From positions 1-37,683 of the forward strand of contig NZ_CABFUZ020000080.1 of the NCBI RefSeq assembly GCF_902143385.2: a stretch of 37,683 bases of DNA, written 5' to 3'. The notes beneath the pieces are model-generated. The model was not told the DNA's origin and did no database searches. It saw only the letters and a program-made list of their open reading frames with translations. The position numbers and the translations under genes are program-made. This document shows, one piece after another, positions 8,458 through 17,630 of the stretch (positions are counted from its first letter, which is position 1; the number at the start of each line of letters is the position of its first letter). The DNA is from Methylacidimicrobium cyclopophantes (GTDB taxonomy: Bacteria > Verrucomicrobiota > Verrucomicrobiia > Methylacidiphilales > Methylacidiphilaceae).

Positions 8458-9584
8458 CCAGTTGCGCTGGCCGGCGTCGTCGCGCTCTCGCGTAAGGCGG
8501 CCGGAAAGACCTCTAGGAAGCGTGTCATCTGCTCCGGGGTGCCAATGCTCACGCGCACCCATTCCGGAAGACCGTAGCTGCGCAAGGGGCGAACGATCCA
8601 TCCGCGACGAAGCAGGCTCTGGAAGAGACGATCCCCGTCGCCGACCCGGACCATCACGAAGTTGGCGGCGGAAGGAACATACGTCAAGCCCTCCGCCGTG
8701 AATGCGTCCTCCAGGCGGATCCGTCCTTCCCGGATGATTCGTCGAGTTTGTTCCCGATGCGCATGGTCCTTGAGTGCGGCGATTGCGGCGGCTTGCGCGA
8801 GCGAATTGGTGTTGAATGGCTGGCGGGCGCGCTGGAGCCAGGAAGCGAGGGGCGCGGGTGCGAGGGCATAGCCGATGCGGAGGCCGGCCAAGCCCTCCAT
8901 CTTGGAAAATGTGCGCAGCAGCACGATGTTCCTCCCTTCCCGCACCCAGGAGATACTGGGTGGCGGATCGTCGAGAAAGTCGACATAGGCTTCGTCGAGA
9001 GCTACGACCGTGTGGGGAGGGATCGCGCGAACGAACTCCTCGAGCTCCCGGTTAGGGATGCGGCAACCCGTCGGGTTGTTCGGACTCGTCAAAAAGATCA
9101 ACCGAGTTTGCGCTCCGATAGACTTCCGCAGAACGCTCAGGTCATGGCGGAACTCCGGATCGGGTGTTTCGAGGCAGGGAGCGTCGAAGAGCTGGGCCAT
9201 CAGTCGATAGACCGCGAAGGCATGGCGGGAGCAGAGGACCTCGTGGATTCCGGGCAGCACGAACACATGGAAGAGGAGCTCGATGATTTCGTTCGATCCG
9301 TTGCCCAGGACGACGTTTTCTGCCGCCAAGCCGTGATGGGACGCGATCGCTTCGCGCAGGAGATGGCCGGCGCCGTCCGGATAGAGGTGGATGTGCGGGA
9401 GGGCTTCCCGGATAGCCTGCAGCGCCAAAGGAGAGGGGCCCAGAGGGTTCTCGTTCGAGGCGAGCTTGCAAATCTCTTCGGGCGCAAATCCCTGCTCGCG
9501 GGCAAGCTCTTCGATCGGCTTGCCGGGTTCGTAAGGAGTCAGAGAACGAATGCCCGGATTGACAAGATCTTCGAGGGTAGTCAC
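8454..9584 (-). CDS. hisC: Histidinol-phosphate / aromatic aminotransferase
   Basis: This is a fold-type I PLP aminotransferase of the HisC family with 376 residues. Landmarks are KLASNENPLGPSP (40-52), the TSPNNPTG motif (about 166-173), LDEAYVDF (196-203) and the PLP-lysine Lys228 in RTFSKMEGLAGLRIGY. HisC makes histidinol phosphate from imidazole-acetol phosphate. Its placement directly before tyrA, with a 4-base overlap and no other his gene nearby, suggests that it also, or mainly, transaminates aromatic precursors, as HisC homologues do in several bacteria. That second role is inference from context. It starts 27 bases after the phosphatase-like gene. Confidence 0.92.
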   Translation of the reverse strand: MTTLEDLVNPGIRSLTPYEPGKPIEELAREQGFAPEEICKLASNENPLGPSPLALQAIREALPHIHLYPDGAGHLLREAIASHHGLAAENVVLGNGSNEIIELLFHVFVLPGIHEVLCSRHAFAVYRLMAQLFDAPCLETPDPEFRHDLSVLRKSIGAQTRLIFLTSPNNPTGCRIPNRELEEFVRAIPPHTVVALDEAYVDFLDDPPPSISWVREGRNIVLLRTFSKMEGLAGLRIGYALAPAPLASWLQRARQPFNTNSLAQAAAIAALKDHAHREQTRRIIREGRIRLEDAFTAEGLTYVPSAANFVMVRVGDGDRLFQSLLRRGWIVRPLRSYGLPEWVRVSIGTPEQMTRFLEVFPAALRESATTPASATG

Positions 9585-9611
9585 GGCGATGATCGGTTGA
9601 TACCGCCCAAG

Positions 9612-10139
9612 CTAAAGGTTTGATCGGCGCCAGGCAAGCCGTTCGGCGCTCCGAGCCCGTCCGCCTCCCGGGCTCTCCAGCGGCATCCTCCGGGAGCCGG
9701 TTTCCGATGCGACCCCGGCAAGTTCGTTCAGCAAAAGAAGGACGTGGTTTTCGAGCTTGGGAAGTGCGATTGCAGCGGGGGATCGGTCGACGTCGTCGAT
9801 ATCCCAGAAGCGGATCCGCCCCACCCATTCCGGGAAGAGCCGGGCGATCATGGGACGGTGCTCCCGCTCCTGCAGGGCGATGGCGTGCGCGGCCTGAGCC
9901 AAGTCCTCTTCGGAGAGGGATAAGGGAAATTGTCTCGTGTGGGAAAGCGGGATCCCGAGCTCTTGCAAGCGGGAGCGGGCGAAGGGCGAGAGCGGAAAAG
10001 GCGTGGGACCCACGGCAAGACCGCGAGAGCCGGCGCGCCACGGCAGATCGCGCGCCGAAGCATGGTAGTTAAAGACCGCTTCCGCGAAGCGGCTCCGGTA
10101 ATAGTTGCCTGTGCAGATGAAGAGGAGATTCGCGTACAT
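9612..10139 (-). CDS. Low-molecular-weight phosphotyrosine phosphatase-like protein
   Basis: The 175-residue protein begins with the phosphate loop CTGNYYRSR (Cys9 to Arg15, CX5R), which matches the LMW-PTP and arsenate reductase fold, and it has a late acidic motif FWDIDD (about 111-116) at the place of the catalytic aspartate. The usual CxGNxCRSP is altered: the second cysteine is Tyr and the final Pro is Arg. The C-terminal 30 residues are a basic, low-complexity extension. In studied bacteria this family dephosphorylates tyrosine kinases controlling exopolysaccharide, but no Wzc-type kinase lies here. GGGAGAAG immediately before the ATG supports the start. It heads the minus-strand run and is divergent from nuoB. 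Phosphatase activity is likely; the substrate is unknown. Confidence 0.82.
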   Translation of the reverse strand: MYANLLFICTGNYYRSRFAEAVFNYHASARDLPWRAGSRGLAVGPTPFPLSPFARSRLQELGIPLSHTRQFPLSLSEEDLAQAAHAIALQEREHRPMIARLFPEWVGRIRFWDIDDVDRSPAAIALPKLENHVLLLLNELAGVASETGSRRMPLESPGGGRARSAERLAWRRSNL

Positions 10140-10216
10140 CTTCTCCCGGAAACAGTAGCATCGAAACCGCTTCCGGGGAAACGGAGAGACCGATCGCTCG
10201 ACACAGACCTTTTTGC

Positions 10217-10244
10217 TTGCTGCGCAAGCGGCCGCCGTTAGATT
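10217..10244 (+). promoter_or_regulatory. Candidate nuo operon promoter with overlapping inverted repeat
   Basis: The 112-base gap between the divergent phosphatase-like gene and nuoB must hold the nuo promoter. TTGCTG (10217-10222) and TAGATT (10239-10244) are 16 bases apart. A 15-base inverted repeat, GCTTGC-TGC-GCAAGC (10215-10229), overlaps the possible -35 box and could be an operator. A start predicted from this -10 would fall almost on the nuoB ATG, so the transcript would be nearly leaderless, in keeping with the lack of a clear ribosome-binding site there. Weak evidence, by sequence inspection only. Confidence 0.25.
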
Positions 10245-10251
10245 GGCACAT

Positions 10252-10761
10252 ATGGGCCAGACGGAAGAACTGAGCTACAACTCGAAGATCGAAGGGGACG
10301 TCGTGCTGACGACCATGGATTCCGCCATCAACTGGATGCGAAAAAACTCGCTCTGGCCGATGCCGATGGGTTTGGCGTGCTGCGCGATCGAGCTTATGGC
10401 CGCTTCTTGCGCCCGTTTCGACATCGCCCGCTTCGGGGCCGAAGTGATGCGCTTTTCTCCCCGGCAGGCGGACCTGCTGATCGTGGCGGGAACGGTCACA
10501 TACAAGATGGCGTACGCGGTAAAGCGAATTTACGATCAAATGCCGGAGCCCAAGTGGGTGATTGCCATGGGCGCTTGTGCTTCCAGCGGAGGGATGTATC
10601 GAAGCTATGCGGTCTTGCAAGGGATCGATCAGCTTCTGCCCGTCGATGTCTACATTTCCGGTTGCCCTCCGCGCCCGGAGGCGTTGCTCGACGGGCTCCT
10701 GCGCATCCAAGGGAAGATCGACGCCGATCCCTCCCTGCGTCGCCTGAAGCGAGCGGCCTGA
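10252..10761 (+). CDS. nuoB: NADH-quinone oxidoreductase subunit B
   Basis: NuoB carries iron-sulfur cluster N2, the last electron carrier before quinone in complex I, at the junction of the peripheral and membrane arms. The four ligands are visible: Cys43-Cys44 in [11 protein letters not shown], Cys109 in GACASSGG and Cys138 in [10 protein letters not shown]. The 169-residue length is normal. I take the ATG at 10252; the frame continues upstream to a TTG at 10213, but those residues are not family-like. No strong ribosome-binding site precedes the ATG. It is the first gene of the nuo run; nuoA, which normally precedes nuoB, is not here. It is followed by a 58-base gap before nuoC. Confidence 0.96.
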   Translation: MGQTEELSYNSKIEGDVVLTTMDSAINWMRKNSLWPMPMGLACCAIELMAASCARFDIARFGAEVMRFSPRQADLLIVAGTVTYKMAYAVKRIYDQMPEPKWVIAMGACASSGGMYRSYAVLQGIDQLLPVDVYISGCPPRPEALLDGLLRIQGKIDADPSLRRLKRAA

Positions 10762-10819
10762 GGAAGGCTCTCCGGCGGGCGGAAAAAAGACAGAGAAACG
10801 AACGGTCGAAATCCAGATC

Positions 10820-11403
10820 ATGAGCAATGCGGAAGCGGTAGAGAAGCTTCGGGCGAGCCTCGGGACCAAGGTTCAGGCGGTCGGCGAGTTCCGCGGAGAG
10901 ACGACCGTGCGGATCGATCTCTCCGCTGTCCAGGAAGCGGCCAAGCTTCTCAAGGAGATCGGCTATCGGACTCTCCTCGATCTGACCTCCGTCGATCATT
11001 TGGGGGAAGAGCCGCGATTTGAGATCGTCTACCATTTTTTTGCGGCTGCCTCCGGAGAGCTCCTTCGTCTGAAGGGGCGCGTAACGGGAGAGGAGCCGAC
11101 GGCCCCCTCGCTCGCCGGAGTCTACGCCACGGCGAATTGGCAAGAGCGGGAGGCATTCGATATGATGGGGATCCGGTTTGCCGGCCATCCCGACCTCCGG
11201 CGTATTCTCATGTGGGAAGGGTATCCCTTTTTTCCGCTGCGAAAGGATTTCCCGCTGGAAGGAAAAGATAGCGACGCCGGGGAGATGGCGTTCTCGCGGA
11301 GAGCCCCTCTGGAAGGGGGCCCCTTCGTCACGCGACCCGCAGCGGAAAGCGGGGAGCGGGAGCCTCGTGCTCATCCCGCGGAGGAACTTCCGGAGGAAAC
11401 GTT

Positions 11404-11407
<4 letters not shown>
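10820..11407 (+). CDS. nuoC: NADH-quinone oxidoreductase subunit C
   Basis: NuoC is the 30-kDa-type subunit of the complex I peripheral arm and carries no cofactor. The family block is clear in [26 protein letters not shown] and [15 protein letters not shown]. Residues after about 155 form a proline- and glutamate-rich tail longer than needed for the fold; the whole protein has 195 residues. The stop overlaps the nuoD start as ATGA (11404-11407). It is a separate gene, unlike the fused nuoCD of enterobacteria. Confidence 0.95.
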
Positions 11408-12639
<1,232 letters not shown>

Positions 12640-12657
12640 TGCGAAGGACGAGCTGGC

Positions 12658-13212
12658 ATGGTAGTACCCGATCAACCCCTACTTCCCGGCGAGGAGGCTC
12701 CGGGGGCCGAATTTGAACGCAAGGCGGACGAGATTGTCGGACAGTACCCGGCTTCCCGGAGGAGCGCGGCTTTACCCCTACTTCATCTGTGGCAAAAAGA
12801 GTTCGGCTTTCTCAGTCAGCGAGCGGTCGAATGGATTTCGGAGCGGTTGGGGCTGCAGCCGATTCACATTCTGGAGCTGATCACCTTTTACCCGATGCTC
12901 CGGATACGTCCCGGAGGAAGAATTAATTTTAAGGTCTGTCGCACCCTTTCGTGTGCTCTTGCCGGGAGTCACGAACTCTTTGCACAGATTCGGGACCGGT
13001 GCGGAGCGACCGCCTCCGCCGGCCACGGCATCTACCTGAGTCCGGATGGAACCTATTCGGTGGAATTCGTGGAATGCCTCGCACTTTGCGGAAGCGCCCC
13101 GGCGATGATGGTGGATGAAGAAGAGTTCGAGAGAGCTACTATCGGTACGGTGGACCGGATCCTGGCGGAAAGCTTAGGTAGCGGCGCGTCGCACGGGGAG
13201 GGGAAAGGATAA
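12658..13212 (+). CDS. nuoE: NADH-quinone oxidoreductase subunit E
   Basis: NuoE is the 24-kDa-type thioredoxin-fold subunit binding the [2Fe-2S] cluster N1a beside the NADH site. The ligands are Cys94 and Cys99 in FKVCRTLSCAL and Cys140 and Cys144 in VECLALCGSAP, the expected Cx4C and Cx3C pairs. It has 184 residues. AAGGACGAG lies about 5 bases before the ATG. The TAA stop directly abuts the nuoF ATG with no spacer, so translation of the two flavin-module subunits is probably coupled. Confidence 0.96.
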   Translation: MVVPDQPLLPGEEAPGAEFERKADEIVGQYPASRRSAALPLLHLWQKEFGFLSQRAVEWISERLGLQPIHILELITFYPMLRIRPGGRINFKVCRTLSCALAGSHELFAQIRDRCGATASAGHGIYLSPDGTYSVEFVECLALCGSAPAMMVDEEEFERATIGTVDRILAESLGSGASHGEGKG

Positions 13213-14595
13213 ATGGCCGAAAGCGGAGCATTGACAGACAGACTCCGGGAGCACCGGCTCATCCTTCGTTACGCCGATGAGCCTGGTTACTCCCAGGACA
13301 TCGATTGTTATCTGCGGCACGGAGGCTACGAGCAGCTACGCAAGGCGCTTTCGATGGATCCGGCGGCGATCGTGGCGGAGGTCAAGGCTTCCGGACTCCG
13401 AGGCAGGGGAGGAGCGGGTTTCCCGACGGGAACCAAGTGGGGCTTCATCGATCACACGAAGAATCGGAAGCCCGTCTACCTGCTCTGCAATGCGGACGAG
13501 TCCGAGCCCGGCACCTTCAAGGATCGTCAGATCATTTACAAGGACCCCCATCAGCTCTTGGAAGGGATGATCATTGCCAGCTATGCCAACCGCGCGCATC
13601 TGGCGTATATTTACATCCGCGGCGAGATGGTCCGCGGGGCACAGATCCTGGAACGCGCCCTTGCGGAAGCGCGGGCGAAGAACTTTTTGGGTACGAACAT
13701 CCTCGGCAGTGGCTACGACTTGGACATCTTCGTCTTTCGCGGGGCCGGAGCCTACATTTGCGGGGAGGAGACGGGGCTCATCGAGTCGCTCGAGGGGAAG
13801 CGCGCCTATCCGCGGATCAAACCTCCCTATTTTCCGGCCGCCCTCGGTCTCTATCTCTGTCCGACGATCGTCAATAACGTCGAGACCCTGTGCAACGTAA
13901 AGCATATCGTCGAAATGGGGGGAGCGGCGTTTGCCAAGATCGGTACGCCCAACAATACGGGCACCCGTATCTGGTGCGTGAGCGGAGACGTCCGTCGACC
14001 CGGATATTACGAATATGATTGCGGAGCGATCACGCTTGGGGAGCTGCTTTACGACGTCTGCGGTGGAATCCGCGACGGGAACCGGCTCAAGGCTGTGATT
14101 CCGGGTGGATCTTCGGCGAAAGTCTTGCGGGCGGGAGAAATCTATCGAGTCCAGCGCAAGAAGCCTGACGGAAGCGCCGAAGAGATCGAGATGAGACTCG
14201 AGGATCTCCCGCTCGACTTTGATACGATTGCGGCCTCGGGCTCCATGTCGGGCTCCGGCGGAGTGATCGTCATGGATCATACGCGGGACATGGTGGAATG
14301 CCTCAGCAACCTTTCCGCGTTCTACGCTCACGAGTCTTGCGGGCAATGCACCCCTTGCCGGGAAGGCGCTCTCTGGATGCATAAGATCCTCCGACGGATG
14401 GTGGGAGGAGGAGCAAGACCAGAGGATCCGCAGCTTCTGCTCGATGTCTCCGGGCAGATCGCTGGCCGGACGATCTGCGCCTTCGGCGAAGCCTGCTCTT
14501 GGCCGGTGGAGAGCTTCGTCGCCAAGTTCCGGGAAGAATTCGAAGCCAAGGCAACGGCGGCCCAAGAGAGTGAGAGCTTGTCGCGCGCCTGTTGA
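13213..14595 (+). CDS. nuoF: NADH-quinone oxidoreductase subunit F (NADH/FMN-binding)
   Basis: NuoF takes electrons from NADH onto FMN and passes them to cluster N3. FMN/NADH-binding glycine-rich blocks are visible as LRGRGGAGFPTGTKWGF (62-78) and RGAGAYICGEETGLIESLEG (about 176-195). The N3 [4Fe-4S] ligands are Cys376, Cys379 and Cys382 in ESCGQCTPCREG plus Cys422 in TICAFGEA. The length (460) is slightly above the usual 430-450. GGGGAAAGG lies just before the ATG, inside the end of nuoE. Confidence 0.97.
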   Translation: MAESGALTDRLREHRLILRYADEPGYSQDIDCYLRHGGYEQLRKALSMDPAAIVAEVKASGLRGRGGAGFPTGTKWGFIDHTKNRKPVYLLCNADESEPGTFKDRQIIYKDPHQLLEGMIIASYANRAHLAYIYIRGEMVRGAQILERALAEARAKNFLGTNILGSGYDLDIFVFRGAGAYICGEETGLIESLEGKRAYPRIKPPYFPAALGLYLCPTIVNNVETLCNVKHIVEMGGAAFAKIGTPNNTGTRIWCVSGDVRRPGYYEYDCGAITLGELLYDVCGGIRDGNRLKAVIPGGSSAKVLRAGEIYRVQRKKPDGSAEEIEMRLEDLPLDFDTIAASGSMSGSGGVIVMDHTRDMVECLSNLSAFYAHESCGQCTPCREGALWMHKILRRMVGGGARPEDPQLLLDVSGQIAGRTICAFGEACSWPVESFVAKFREEFEAKATAAQESESLSRAC

Positions 14596-14618
14596 GCGGT
14601 TTCGTTGCGAGTCTAATC

Positions 14619-16304
14619 ATGGCCTTGATCAAAAATCCTTTCGACCACGACCTCACGCCGGCCGATGCTCCCCTCGTCCATGTCCAACTTGACGGACAAT
14701 GGGTGGAGGTGCCGCGCGGTCTCAATGTAATCGAGGTGGCTCGCCGCTTCGGCAAGCTGATCCCTCACTACTGCTACCACCCGAAGCTCTCCATCGCGGG
14801 CAACTGCCGGATGTGCCTCTTTGAGATGGGCACGCCTAAGCTCGGACCCGATCGGAAGCCGATCCTCGATGCCGAAGGTCGGCCGGTGCTCCAGTGGATG
14901 CCGAGACCGCAGATCGCCTGCGCAACGACGGCTTTTGAGGGGATCGGCATCCGGACCAATTCGCCCTTGGTGGAATCCTGTCAGGAGGGAGTGCTCGAGT
15001 TTCTTCTGCTCAACCATCCCTTGGACTGCCCGATTTGCGACCAAGCGGGAGAGTGCAAGCTCCAGGAGTATGCATTCGATTACGGGAAAGGGCGGAGTCG
15101 GTTCGGCGAAGAGAAGGTAAAGAAGCCGAAGCGGGTCGACATAGGACCGCGCATTTTGCTCGATGATGAACGGTGTATCCTCTGCACCCGATGCATCCGT
15201 TTCGCTCGGGAGCTGGCTGGAGAAGATTGCCTGGGCATTACCGAGCGGGGAGGCTACAACCGGCTTTCCGTCTACCCGGACAAGCGCTTTACAAGCAACT
15301 ACTCGCTCAACACGGCGGATATCTGCCCCGTCGGGGCCCTGACGACGAAAGACTTCCGATTCCGGATGCGCGTCTGGTTTCTCAAGGAGACCGAAAGCAT
15401 CTGTGTCGACTGCGCGACGGGCTGCAACGTCACCGTCGGAAGCCGCGAGGGGATCGTCTATCGGCTGACGCCCCGCGTCAACGAAGCGGTCAACTCCCAC
15501 TGGATGTGCGATCAGGGGCGGTTGGGCTTCCACCCCATTCACAGCAAGCATCGGGTCCTTGAGCCCGGTAGGCGGGCGGACGGTAGATTGTTTCCGGGAG
15601 AGTGGCCCCTTCTCCTCAGGCAGGTTGCCGAGGCCTTACGGAAGCTCGATCCCTCTTCCCTGGCGTTGCTCGTTTCCGCCCGAATGACGAACGAGGAGCT
15701 TTTCTTGGTCCGGCAGTTGCGGGATCTCTTGCAAGGCGATGGCGAGATCTTCACCGAAGTGGTGCCTCGGAAGGGGAAGGCCGACGGCCTTCTGCGCAGC
15801 GACGACCTCAATCCCAATAGTCGGGGTGCTCGGATTTTAGGGATCGGCACGGATGGGGAACGCCTTCCCGAGCTGCGAAAAGGAATTGAGGAAGGGAAGA
15901 TTCGCGCCCTTTTTTGCCTACACGAAGACGCGGCCGGTGCTGGAGTCCCGGAGGCGTTGTTGAGCGGTCTGGTGCTTCTCGTATGGCAAGGGATCCTCGC
16001 CGACAGGAGTTCCGAAATCGCTCACTGGGTGCTCCCCGGTGCATCGTTCGCGGAGAAGAACGGAACGATGGTCAACCGTGCCGGTCGGCTGCAACGCATC
16101 CAACAGGCGATTCCGACACCGGGTCGGGCCAAGGAGGATATCCGGATTCTCCGGGGCCTGATTCTCGCCTTGGGAGGAGAAGATTTTGGGCAGAGTGGTC
16201 CGGAGGTGTTCGCGAAAATGGCCGCGAGGATCCCGGCTTTCCAGGGACTTTCTTGGGTCGGCGTGGGGAATCAAGGAGTGACCCTTCCGGGGGAAGTGCA
16301 GTAA
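14619..16304 (+). CDS. nuoG: NADH-quinone oxidoreductase subunit G, short form with N7 motif
   Basis: NuoG carries most iron-sulfur clusters of the peripheral arm. Ligand sets are visible: N1b Cys52/63/66/101; N5 His133, Cys137/140/146 in HPLDCPICDQAGEC; N4 Cys186/189/192/236; and a further CX2CX3CX27C set (Cys262/265/269/297) that matches the N7 cluster found only in some bacteria. The following molybdopterin-oxidoreductase-like domain is short: 561 residues overall against about 900 in E. coli, though the late block SFAEKNGTMVNRAGRLQ is retained. I chose the ATG at 14619; a TTG at 14592 overlapping the nuoF stop is an alternative. It is the fifth subunit in the run and is followed by an unusually long 195-base gap. 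Confidence 0.95.
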   Translation: MALIKNPFDHDLTPADAPLVHVQLDGQWVEVPRGLNVIEVARRFGKLIPHYCYHPKLSIAGNCRMCLFEMGTPKLGPDRKPILDAEGRPVLQWMPRPQIACATTAFEGIGIRTNSPLVESCQEGVLEFLLLNHPLDCPICDQAGECKLQEYAFDYGKGRSRFGEEKVKKPKRVDIGPRILLDDERCILCTRCIRFARELAGEDCLGITERGGYNRLSVYPDKRFTSNYSLNTADICPVGALTTKDFRFRMRVWFLKETESICVDCATGCNVTVGSREGIVYRLTPRVNEAVNSHWMCDQGRLGFHPIHSKHRVLEPGRRADGRLFPGEWPLLLRQVAEALRKLDPSSLALLVSARMTNEELFLVRQLRDLLQGDGEIFTEVVPRKGKADGLLRSDDLNPNSRGARILGIGTDGERLPELRKGIEEGKIRALFCLHEDAAGAGVPEALLSGLVLLVWQGILADRSSEIAHWVLPGASFAEKNGTMVNRAGRLQRIQQAIPTPGRAKEDIRILRGLILALGGEDFGQSGPEVFAKMAARIPAFQGLSWVGVGNQGVTLPGEVQ

Positions 16305-16448
16305 GCCGATGTCCCACGCGCCTTCCCTTTCGGCCGATAAAACGGATTTGCTCGCTTCGTCCGGCTTGGTTTTCTATCCCGGCAATATGTTCCTCGATCG
16401 CTCTGGAAGGCGGCCGTGGGCTCCCGTTGTGTCTAGAACCTTGAGCCG

Positions 16449-16475
16449 TGCCTCGCATTGGAAATTCCAGAGGCA
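16449..16475 (+). repeat. Stem-loop in the nuoG-nuoH gap
   Basis: TGCCTC (16449-16454) pairs with GAGGCA (16470-16475), and inside it TGGAA pairs with TTCCA around a central A, with a 4-base bulge (GCAT) on the left arm. As RNA this gives a 6-bp outer stem and a 4-bp inner stem with a 3-base loop. It ends about 10 bases before the AGGAG of nuoH. There is no T run after it, so it is unlikely to be an intrinsic terminator; a processing or stability element, or a binding site, fits better. Confidence 0.5.
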
Positions 16476-16499
16476 TCTCAGCTAGGAGATCCGAAATTC

Positions 16500-17630
16500 A
16501 TGGTCAGTACACTCACCGTTTTTGTCATCAGCACCCTCGTGAAGATCCTTCTGGTTGTCGGGGTTCTCTTGGGATTGGTTGCCTATGCCGTTCTAGCGGA
16601 GAGGAAGGTGAGCGCGGCAATGCAGGATCGCATCGGGCCGAACCGGGTCGGTCTCCCCTTCCTCCAGGCCCGATTGATGGGACTGGGGCAGCCGCTTGCC
16701 GATGCCTTCAAGCTCATGCTCAAGGAACAATTCGTTCCCGGCCATGTGCGCGGCTTTTACTACAATCTGGCCCCCATTCTCGCCTTCCTTCCGGCCCTCT
16801 TGGCTATCTGCGTGATTCCCTTTGCTGGGGTCGACCCGATCCGTTTGCCGGGACTTTCCGTTCCGATTCCACAGCCCGGAGTGATCGCGAACGTGGGGAT
16901 CGGTGCTCTTCTCCTTTTTGCGGTCACCTCGCTCGGAGTCTACGGGATCGTATTGGCGGGATGGTCGTCCAACTCGAAGTATGCGTTCCTCGGCGGGATC
17001 CGCTCGAGCGCCCAGATGATCTCCTACGAGGTCGCCCTAGGATTTTCGGCGATTCCCATCTTTTTGATTTCTGGAGGGTTGAGTCTTCCGCAGATCGTCG
17101 ATTTCCAAATCGAGCGGGGCTGGTTTCTCTTCCCCTTCGTAGGAAAGCAGATCGACTGGCATCTGCTTCTTTTTTGGCCGTCTCTCCTGATTTCCTCCTT
17201 GATCTTTCTGGTGACCCTCTTTGCCGAGACCAATCGAGCCCCTTTCGATCTGCCGGAAAGCGAGCAGGAGCTCGTGGGCGGCTACAACACCGAGTACGGG
17301 GGCATGCGCTTCGGCATGTTCTTCCTGGGCGAATATGCGGCGCTCATCTCCGCCAGCGGCCTTTTCGTAACCCTATTTCTCGGGGGCTGGAGCCTACCCT
17401 TCGGTTGGCTCTCGACCTCGAGCTCCCTTGGGACCTTTCTCCTCCAGGCTCTTGTCTTTCTGGTCAAGGTTTGCGCGCTCGTCTTTTTCTTCATGTGGAT
17501 CCGGTGGACCCTTCCGCGGTTCCGCTACGATCAGGTCATGACCCTGGGCTGGAAGTTCCTCTTGCCCATATCCATGGTCAACATCGTGGTCGTCGCGATC
17601 CTTCTCGCCGTCTTCGGCGGAACGCCTTAG
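16500..17630 (+). CDS. nuoH: NADH-quinone oxidoreductase subunit H
   Basis: NuoH is the membrane subunit that meets NuoB and NuoD and forms the entry to the quinone channel. It has about eight hydrophobic helices, with the conserved AERKVSAAMQDRIGPNRVG early on and the loop LFAETNRAPFDLPESEQELV carrying the conserved acidic residues of the quinone site. From the ATG at 16500 it is 376 residues; AGGAGAT lies about 9 bases upstream. A TTG at 16458 would add 14 residues but falls within the stem-loop. nuoI and the remaining membrane subunits do not follow: the gene ends tail-to-tail with the L,D-transpeptidase, sharing the bases of the stop codons. Confidence 0.96.
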   Translation: MVSTLTVFVISTLVKILLVVGVLLGLVAYAVLAERKVSAAMQDRIGPNRVGLPFLQARLMGLGQPLADAFKLMLKEQFVPGHVRGFYYNLAPILAFLPALLAICVIPFAGVDPIRLPGLSVPIPQPGVIANVGIGALLLFAVTSLGVYGIVLAGWSSNSKYAFLGGIRSSAQMISYEVALGFSAIPIFLISGGLSLPQIVDFQIERGWFLFPFVGKQIDWHLLLFWPSLLISSLIFLVTLFAETNRAPFDLPESEQELVGGYNTEYGGMRFGMFFLGEYAALISASGLFVTLFLGGWSLPFGWLSTSSSLGTFLLQALVFLVKVCALVFFFMWIRWTLPRFRYDQVMTLGWKFLLPISMVNIVVVAILLAVFGGTP

